A stretch of DNA of 8,918 nucleotides, taken from the NCBI GenBank assembly GCA_003133425.1, contig PKXI01000145.1:1-8918 (forward strand), read 5' to 3'. Below the pieces are notes generated by a model. The model did not search any database. It was not told the DNA's origin and was given only the letters and a program-made list of their open reading frames with translations. Positions 5,442 through 8,918 of this stretch are shown here, piece by piece. Numbering within the stretch: position 1 is the stretch's first letter; each line of letters opens with the position of its first letter. Position numbers and translations under genes: made by a program. The stretch is from Acidobacteriaceae bacterium (lineage in GTDB: Bacteria; Acidobacteriota; Terriglobia; Terriglobales; Acidobacteriaceae).

Positions 5442-6850
5442 TGGTCCTCCGCTGCTGCAATTTGATTTTTGACGATCTCGATGGTGCGTTCGAGGTGGAC
5501 GCCGCGCGAGCCTTTCACGAGCACGACGTCGCCGGGAGTCAGATTCTGGAGGAGCCAGCGGCCGGCGGCTTCCGCGTCGGGCAGGAAGAGAGAAGCGATG
5601 CCGCCCGCGCAGGCGGTGGTGGCCAGATGCTTGGCGTTGCCCTGGACGCCGACGACGAGGTCGAGCCTGGACTCGGCGGCGGTGAGGCCACATGCAGCGT
5701 GGAGATCGGGGCCATGCTCGCCTTGTTCGAGCATCTCGCCGGCCACCAGGATGCGGCGAAGTGCGGGGCGGGCGGCAAGAGTGCGAATCATGGAGCGCAG
5801 CGCTTCGGGGTTGGAGTTGTAGCTGTCGTTGAGAATGGTGGCGCCGGCGATTTCGATGATCTGGCCGCGCTTGTCTCCGGCGGTGAGCGACTCGAGCGCG
5901 GCTACAGCAGCGTCCAGATCGGCGCCGGCTTCGAGCGCGACAGCGAGACCGGCCATGGCGTTCGACGCGTTATGCTCGCCAAGCATGTTCAGGGTGAAGC
6001 TGCCTTCGCGGTCGGCGGCACGGTATTTCACATGCAGGCCGGCAAGGTCTTCTGAGGTGGAAACAATCTGCGGGTCGGCACAGGGGCCTTCGCCGAAGTA
6101 GACGACGCGGCCATTAAAATCGCGGCCAAACTGCGAGACGTACGGGTCGCAACAGTTGAGGAATGCAACGCCGTTGGAGGGCAGCGCGGCCACAAGCTCG
6201 AACTTGGCGCGGGCGATTCCATCCTGGCCTTCAGCGAAGTTCTCAATGTGCGCGGTGCCGACGTTGGTGACGACACCCCAGTCGGGTGCGGCGATGCGTG
6301 CCAGCGCCTCGATTTCGCCAGTGTGGTTCATGCCCATTTCGACCACGGCGATTTCGTGCTCGGGTTCGAGGCGGAGCAGTTGCAGCGGCAGACCGAATGC
6401 GTTGTTGAGATTTCCCTGGGACTTGAGCACGCGGAACTTGGTGGCGAGGGTGGCGGCGATGGCTTCCTTCGTTGTGGTTTTTCCGGCTGAGCCGGTAATA
6501 GCCACGACGCGGTGGCCCCACTGGCGGCGAACGTGCGCGGCCAGGGCTTGCAAGGCGAGGAGCGGATCTTCGGCGATGAGAAGGGGCACGGCCAACGCTG
6601 CGTCAGGCAACGAGGCAACGCGCGCGCGGGAGACTACGGCGGCAACGGCGCCACGGGCGAGGGCGGCAGCGACATAGTCGTGGCCATCGAGCCGCTCGCC
6701 GCGCACGGCAAAGAACAGGTCGTCGGGACCTGCGGTACGCGAGTCGATGGAGTAGCCAGAGACAACCAGCGCACCCGCGTTGGCAAAAGACGAAGGCGCT
6801 TCAAGCACTGCGCCCGCGCCGATTGCCGCCTCTGCAAGGGTAAGTTTCAT
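5438..6850 (-). CDS. murF: UDP-N-acetylmuramoyl-tripeptide--D-alanyl-D-alanine ligase
   Basis: MurF joins D-Ala-D-Ala to UDP-MurNAc-tripeptide with ATP, completing the cytoplasmic pentapeptide precursor of peptidoglycan. The 470-residue product shows the three Mur-ligase domains. The N-terminal substrate domain includes YSIDSRTAGPDDLFFAVRG (about 33-51). The ATPase domain has the P-loop ITGSAGKTTTKEA (118-130), NLNNAFGLPL (147-156), VVEMGMNHTGEI (169-180) and TNVGTAHIENF (195-205). The C-terminal domain carries NDSYNSNPEALRSM (341-354), GEMLEQGEHG (371-380) and VKGSRG (445-450). Nothing essential seems missing. GAAGGG lies a few bases upstream of ATG at 6850. Normally murF follows murE closely; here 193 bases of duplicated murE end and heptamer repeats intervene. 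Its stop overlaps the next gene by TTGA. Confidence 0.98.
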   Translation of the reverse strand: MKLTLAEAAIGAGAVLEAPSSFANAGALVVSGYSIDSRTAGPDDLFFAVRGERLDGHDYVAAALARGAVAAVVSRARVASLPDAALAVPLLIAEDPLLALQALAAHVRRQWGHRVVAITGSAGKTTTKEAIAATLATKFRVLKSQGNLNNAFGLPLQLLRLEPEHEIAVVEMGMNHTGEIEALARIAAPDWGVVTNVGTAHIENFAEGQDGIARAKFELVAALPSNGVAFLNCCDPYVSQFGRDFNGRVVYFGEGPCADPQIVSTSEDLAGLHVKYRAADREGSFTLNMLGEHNASNAMAGLAVALEAGADLDAAVAALESLTAGDKRGQIIEIAGATILNDSYNSNPEALRSMIRTLAARPALRRILVAGEMLEQGEHGPDLHAACGLTAAESRLDLVVGVQGNAKHLATTACAGGIASLFLPDAEAAGRWLLQNLTPGDVVLVKGSRGVHLERTIEIVKNQIAAAEDH

Positions 6851-6921
6851 TTCCCTTCAAGATAACAGTGAATAGTGAGCAGTGAATAGTGGACAGTGAG
6901 TTTCTGCCTGCTCAGCTTCAT
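6847..6921 (-). other. Mini-ORF (24 codons) leading into murF
   Basis: Within the duplicated junction an ATG at 6921, preceded by a strong AAAGGGGAG site, opens a frame MKLSRQKLTVHYSLLTIHC... that ends with a TGA overlapping the murF ATG (ATGA). The peptide is repeat-derived and unlikely to have its own function. The arrangement would let ribosomes move on to murF by re-initiation. This is inference from layout only. Confidence 0.25.
6866..6900. repeat. Heptamer array A (5 units)
   Basis: Five tandem 7-base units of the form (C/T)AGTG(A/G)(A/G) run from 6866 to 6900: cagtgaa, tagtgag, cagtgaa, tagtgga, cagtgag. It immediately precedes the duplicated murE tail and follows the murF start. Related arrays lie at 6985-7026 and 8594-8663. 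Confidence 0.8.
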
Positions 6922-6980
6922 CGCTCCCCTTTATGGCCCATTTCGCCCAGGATGGAAAGAGCGATCTCGGTGTCGTCGAA
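6895..6980 (-). pseudogene. Duplicated 3' end of murE (non-coding copy)
   Basis: These 86 bases repeat 7021-7106, shifted by 126 bases, with only seven differences, all transitions. The part 6937-6980 is identical over 44 bases to the murE segment 7063-7106, which encodes FDDTEIALSILGEMG. The copy lacks the rest of murE, so it is a tail fragment; it still keeps the Shine-Dalgarno and the ATGA junction that ends murE. Heptamer arrays flank it on both sides, suggesting that recombination or slippage between arrays created it. The identity of the coding part suggests a recent event. Confidence 0.85.
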
Positions 6981-7047
6981 ATAACAGTGAACAGTGAAGA
7001 GTGGACGGTGGACAGTGGACAGTGAGTTTCTGCTTGCTCAGTTTCAT
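6931..7047 (-). other. Mini-ORF (38 codons) starting in the murE stop
   Basis: The murE stop sits in ATGA, preceded by AGGAGAGAGCG, a textbook re-initiation site. The ATG at 7047 opens MKLSKQKLTVHCPPSTLHC..., which runs 38 codons through heptamer array B and the duplicated tail to TAA at 6933-6931. The next site AAAGGGGAG and ATG at 6921 follow directly. In the ancestral layout this ATG was probably the murF start (murF itself begins MKLT). Translation is not shown. Confidence 0.25.
6985..7026. repeat. Heptamer array B (6 units)
   Basis: Six tandem 7-base units run from 6985 to 7026: cagtgaa, cagtgaa, gagtgga, cggtgga, cagtgga, cagtgag. Array B has exactly one unit more than array A, and both are followed by the same junction sequence, so the two arrays belong to the duplicated segment and differ by unit gain or loss. 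Confidence 0.8.
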
Positions 7048-7106
7048 CGCTCTCTCCTATGACCCATTTCGCCCAGGATGGAAAGAGCGATCTCGGTGTC
7101 GTCGAA
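7021..7106 (-). repeat. Source copy of the murE-tail duplication
   Basis: This 86-base segment covers the last coding part of murE, its stop, and the start of the heptamer array, and is repeated at 6895-6980. The coding portion 7063-7106 is identical in both copies. Divergence begins abruptly at 7107/6981, which marks the duplication boundary inside murE. Confidence 0.85.
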
Positions 7107-8555
7107 GGGAATTGTACGCCCGGCAAGAATCTGTTCCTTTTCGTGGCCTTTGCCGGCGATCAGCACGACGTCGCCGGGCGCGGCTGCTTCAAGCGCGAGG
7201 CGGATGGCAGCGGCGCGGTCGGGCTCGATGGTGTAAGGCGTGCCGGTGGCTTTAAGAGCGGGTTCAATTTCTGCGAGTATCGCGAGCGGATCTTCGCTGC
7301 GGGGATTGTCGCTGGTGGCGAGAACAAAGTCGCTACCTTCGCCGGCGGCCTGGCCCATCTTGGGGCGCTTGGTGCGGTCGCGGTCGCCGCCGCATCCGAA
7401 GAGGGTGATGACGCGCTTGCCGGTTTGCGATGTCATCTGGTGGGCGAGTGCGGTGAGGTTGCGGAGAGCGTCGTCGGTGTGTGCGTAGTCCACGATTACC
7501 GTGAAGGGCTGGCCCGCGTCGACGGACTGGAAGCGGCCGGGGACGGGCTTGAGTGCGGGGATGGCGGCGACGAGATCGGCGAAGGGAACGCCGCGCGCGT
7601 GTGCGGCAGTGAAGGCGGCGAGGAGGTTGAGGATGTTGACTTCGCCAGCGAGGCGCGAGACGACTTCGGCTGTACCGGCCGGCGTTTCGAGATTCAGAAT
7701 TGCGCCGGAGTGAGTGAGCGTGTAGCTTGCGGCGCGCCAATCGCCTTTGCCAATGCCGTAGGTTTGGACTTCTGCGCCAGCTCGCAACGCGGCGGCGGTG
7801 AATCGCTTGGAGTACTCGTCGTGAGCATTGATGACCGCTACGCGCGGGGCGGGGTAGACCGTGCCGTCGAAGAGGAGACGCTTGGCGGAGAAGTACTTCT
7901 CCATGGTCTGGTGATAGTCGAGATGGTCGCGGGTGAGGTTGGTGAAGACGGCTACGTCGAAGTTGATTCCGGCAGCGCGGCCCTGGTCGAGACCGTGGCT
8001 GGAGACTTCGGTGACAAGCTCGGTGGCTCCGCGGCTTACGCCTTCGGCCATCAATTCGAAGAGGTCACGCGATTCGGGCGTGGTGTGGATGGAGGGGCGC
8101 ACTTCGCCGGCTAAATGATATTCAATCGTCCCGACGAGAACGGTGGTGCGGGCGGCGGCGTTGAGCAGCGATTCAATTAGGAAGGCGGTGGTGGTTTTTC
8201 CGTTTGTCCCCGTGATGCCGGTGGTGGCGAGCTTGCGCTCGGGATGGCCGAAGAATGCGGCGGAGGCCTGGGCGAGCGCGCGGCGGCCGTGTTCGACTTC
8301 GAGCACGGGCAGGCCGGCCTGGTAGACGGTGAGATGGTCGAAGGTCGGGGCTGAATCCGTGATGATGCCGAGGGCGCCGGCGGCGATGGCTTTGTCGACG
8401 TATTTGTTTCCGTCGGTGGAGCCGCCCTTCATGGCGACAAAGACGGAGCCGGGGCGCACGCGGCGGGAGTCGTATTCGATGCCGGTGATGGCAGCGTCGG
8501 AGCTGCCGGTTGCGCCTTCGGCCGTGATTTCGTCTGTGAGTTCTTTCCAATTCAT
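7044..8555 (-). CDS. murE: UDP-N-acetylmuramoyl-L-alanyl-D-glutamate--2,6-diaminopimelate ligase
   Basis: MurE adds the third stem residue to UDP-MurNAc-L-Ala-D-Glu with ATP in the cytoplasm. The 503-residue product has the full Mur-ligase layout. It has an N-terminal UDP-binding domain with YDSRRVRPGSVFVAMKG (28-44), the P-loop ITGTNGKTTT (114-123), HTTPES (157-162), EVSSHGLDQGR (183-193), TNLTRDHLDYH (205-215) and the probable carbamylated lysine in YFSAKRLLFD (K225). The C-terminal domain carries DYAHTDDAL (356-364), GCGGDRDRTKRPKM (387-400) and TSDNPRSEDP (414-423). The DNPR motif (416-419) marks meso-diaminopimelate, not lysine, as substrate. ATG at 8555 starts the family N-terminus; no Shine-Dalgarno precedes it, and TACAAT lies only about ten bases upstream. 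The stop codon lies in an ATGA that probably once started murF. The last 20 codons are duplicated just downstream. Confidence 0.98.
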   Translation of the reverse strand: MNWKELTDEITAEGATGSSDAAITGIEYDSRRVRPGSVFVAMKGGSTDGNKYVDKAIAAGALGIITDSAPTFDHLTVYQAGLPVLEVEHGRRALAQASAAFFGHPERKLATTGITGTNGKTTTAFLIESLLNAAARTTVLVGTIEYHLAGEVRPSIHTTPESRDLFELMAEGVSRGATELVTEVSSHGLDQGRAAGINFDVAVFTNLTRDHLDYHQTMEKYFSAKRLLFDGTVYPAPRVAVINAHDEYSKRFTAAALRAGAEVQTYGIGKGDWRAASYTLTHSGAILNLETPAGTAEVVSRLAGEVNILNLLAAFTAAHARGVPFADLVAAIPALKPVPGRFQSVDAGQPFTVIVDYAHTDDALRNLTALAHQMTSQTGKRVITLFGCGGDRDRTKRPKMGQAAGEGSDFVLATSDNPRSEDPLAILAEIEPALKATGTPYTIEPDRAAAIRLALEAAAPGDVVLIAGKGHEKEQILAGRTIPFDDTEIALSILGEMGHRRER

Positions 8556-8565
8556 ATAGAAGTTA

Positions 8566-8571
8566 ATTGTA
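8566..8571 (-). promoter_or_regulatory. Possible -10 element of murE
   Basis: The minus strand reads TACAAT, one base from the TATAAT consensus, ending ten bases before the murE ATG. No convincing -35 hexamer lies 16-18 bases upstream. If used, the transcript would begin only a few bases before ATG, consistent with the lack of a Shine-Dalgarno. Confidence 0.3.
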
Positions 8572-8593
8572 GTTTGTTGGGTGGGGAAACGAG

Positions 8594-8663
8594 GGATCAG
8601 AGATCAGGTGTCAGGGGTCAGTGAACAGTGAGCAGTGAACAGTGAACAGTGAGCAGTGAGCAG
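8594..8663. repeat. Heptamer array C (10 units in phase)
   Basis: Ten consecutive 7-base units each end in CAG: ggatcag, agatcag, gtgtcag, gggtcag, then six units of tga(a/g)cag. The last six are nearly perfect CAGTGA(A/G) repeats, and the first four look like a degenerate or distinct subtype kept in the same 7-base phase. It is the same family as the arrays between murE and murF. Confidence 0.85.
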
Positions 8664-8688
8664 AAAAGCTGTTTGATTGAGGGTTGTG

Positions 8689-8732
8689 GTGTCCCACCCT
8701 TGCGATAAAAGAAAATCGCAAGGATGGGGCAC
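8689..8732. repeat. Long REP-like hairpin, copy B
   Basis: An inverted repeat has arms of 18 bases (8689-8706 and 8715-8732), one C/A mismatch, one T-G wobble and an 8-base A-rich loop. Outer arms match the element at 842-882 (TCCCACCC ... TGGGG-x-AC), while the inner arms differ (TTGCGAT / ATCGCAA here, CGCCGCA / TGCGGCG there) yet stay paired. Confidence 0.75.
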
Positions 8733-8775
8733 GGGGGATTGTTCGATGGAAATGGTGAGAGCAAAAGCAAACGCT

Positions 8776-8821
8776 GGTCCTTCGACTCTCTTCGCTTCGC
8801 TACGATCGCTCAGGATGACAG
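8776..8821. repeat. TTCGACT...CAGGATGACAG intergenic repeat
   Basis: A unit beginning ggtccttcgactc and ending cgctcaggatgacag, with a ttcgcttcgctacg core, fits a dispersed intergenic repeat that I recall from Acidobacteriota and some other GC-rich genomes. Its ends (TCCTT / AGGATGA) are partly complementary. The family name and spread cannot be confirmed from this window. Confidence 0.5.
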
Positions 8822-8905
8822 CTTTTATAGATGGATGAGAGCTCCTGGTGGTGGTCGCATCAGGATGACAGCTTTTATGTATGGATGACAGGTCTTTTTA
8901 TAGAT
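8810..8905. repeat. Tandem 50-base direct repeat with a third partial copy
   Basis: The segment 8810-8840 (tcaggatgacagcttttat, then atggatga) recurs at 8860-8890 exactly 50 bases later with three differences. A third, shortened copy begins at 8883 (ggatgacag, then tcttttta-tagat) and overlaps the end of the second. The copies look like local amplification of the end of the preceding element. Confidence 0.75.
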
Positions 8906-8918
8906 CCGGCAAATAAAT

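Larger units (their letters stand above)
8556..8918. other. Gene-free repeat island upstream of murE
   Basis: These 363 bases hold no reading frame that I can support on either strand. From murE outwards they contain a possible promoter element, a ten-unit heptamer array (8594-8663), a long hairpin repeat (8689-8732), a TTCGACT...CAGGATGACAG element (8776-8821) and tandem derivatives of its end up to 8905. In a classical dcw cluster ftsI (a penicillin-binding protein) would lie next upstream of murE; it is not within reach here. Confidence 0.75.

Noticed and set aside
5442..5693. In-frame extension of the metallo-beta-lactamase from an ATG at 5693
   Set aside because: It is highly Arg-rich and antisense-like within murF, and it would bury the signal peptide; TTG at 5441 fits far better.
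6857..7126. An 89-codon minus-strand frame with a repeated peptide (SLFPSWAKW)
   Set aside because: The repeat comes from the murE-tail duplication read in a wrong frame; it is not a protein with internal repeats.
7059..8114. A 351-codon open frame on the plus strand
   Set aside because: It runs antisense to murE in a GC-rich gene; the translation is Gly/Val/Ala/Asp-rich with no domain, and murE is certain.
8594..8663. CRISPR-like array
   Set aside because: Units are only 7 bases with no spacers, and there are no cas genes nearby.
8556..8918. Insertion sequence remnant upstream of murE
   Set aside because: No transposase fragment or matching terminal repeats with a target duplication could be seen; the region is explained by short repeats.

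Overview
The window is a GC-rich bacterial chromosomal segment. Every gene I can support lies on the minus strand, so transcription runs from high to low coordinates. A soil Acidobacteriota (Terriglobia/Acidobacteriaceae-like) is the most likely source. The hints are the MurE meso-diaminopimelate motif DNPR, a secreted-protein family and a single-domain cNMP-binding protein of acidobacterial style, and TTCGACT...CAGGATGACAG-type, TCCCACCC hairpin and CAGTGAA heptamer repeats that I associate from memory with those genomes. This assignment is an inference; there is no rRNA or other decisive marker.

In transcription order: (1) 8918-8556 is a gene-free repeat island upstream of murE with tandem CAGGATGACAG units, a long hairpin repeat and a ten-unit heptamer array. 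(2) murE (8555-7044) and murF (6850-5438) add the third and the terminal residues of the peptidoglycan stem peptide. They are separated by a partial duplication of the murE 3' end sandwiched between heptamer arrays. (3) A secreted subclass-B3-like metallo-beta-lactamase (5441-4581) starts with TTG inside the murF stop codon (TTGA overlap), where mraY would be expected in a classical dcw cluster. (4) A lone cyclic-nucleotide-binding-fold protein without a DNA-binding domain (4431-3967) has a near-perfect CRP/FNR-type operator just upstream. (5) plsY and gpsA (3839-2074) overlap by ATGA and make lysophosphatidate and its glycerol-3-phosphate precursor for membrane phospholipids. (6) Two small single-pass membrane proteins of unknown function (1916-1644 and 1515-916) look alike at their N-termini. 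(7) A secreted protein of unknown function (741-115) is followed by a probable terminator hairpin at 13-31.

The unifying theme is cell-envelope construction: peptidoglycan precursor synthesis (murE, murF), a periplasmic beta-lactamase-fold hydrolase tied to murF translation, and the entry steps of phospholipid synthesis (gpsA, plsY). The most unusual points are the rebuilt murE-murF junction, whose two extra mini-ORFs form a stop/start relay between the genes; the lactamase fused by overlap to murF; the CRP/FNR palindrome; and a hairpin repeat family whose two copies differ by compensatory changes. No tRNA, rRNA, CRISPR array, transposase or plus-strand gene was found.
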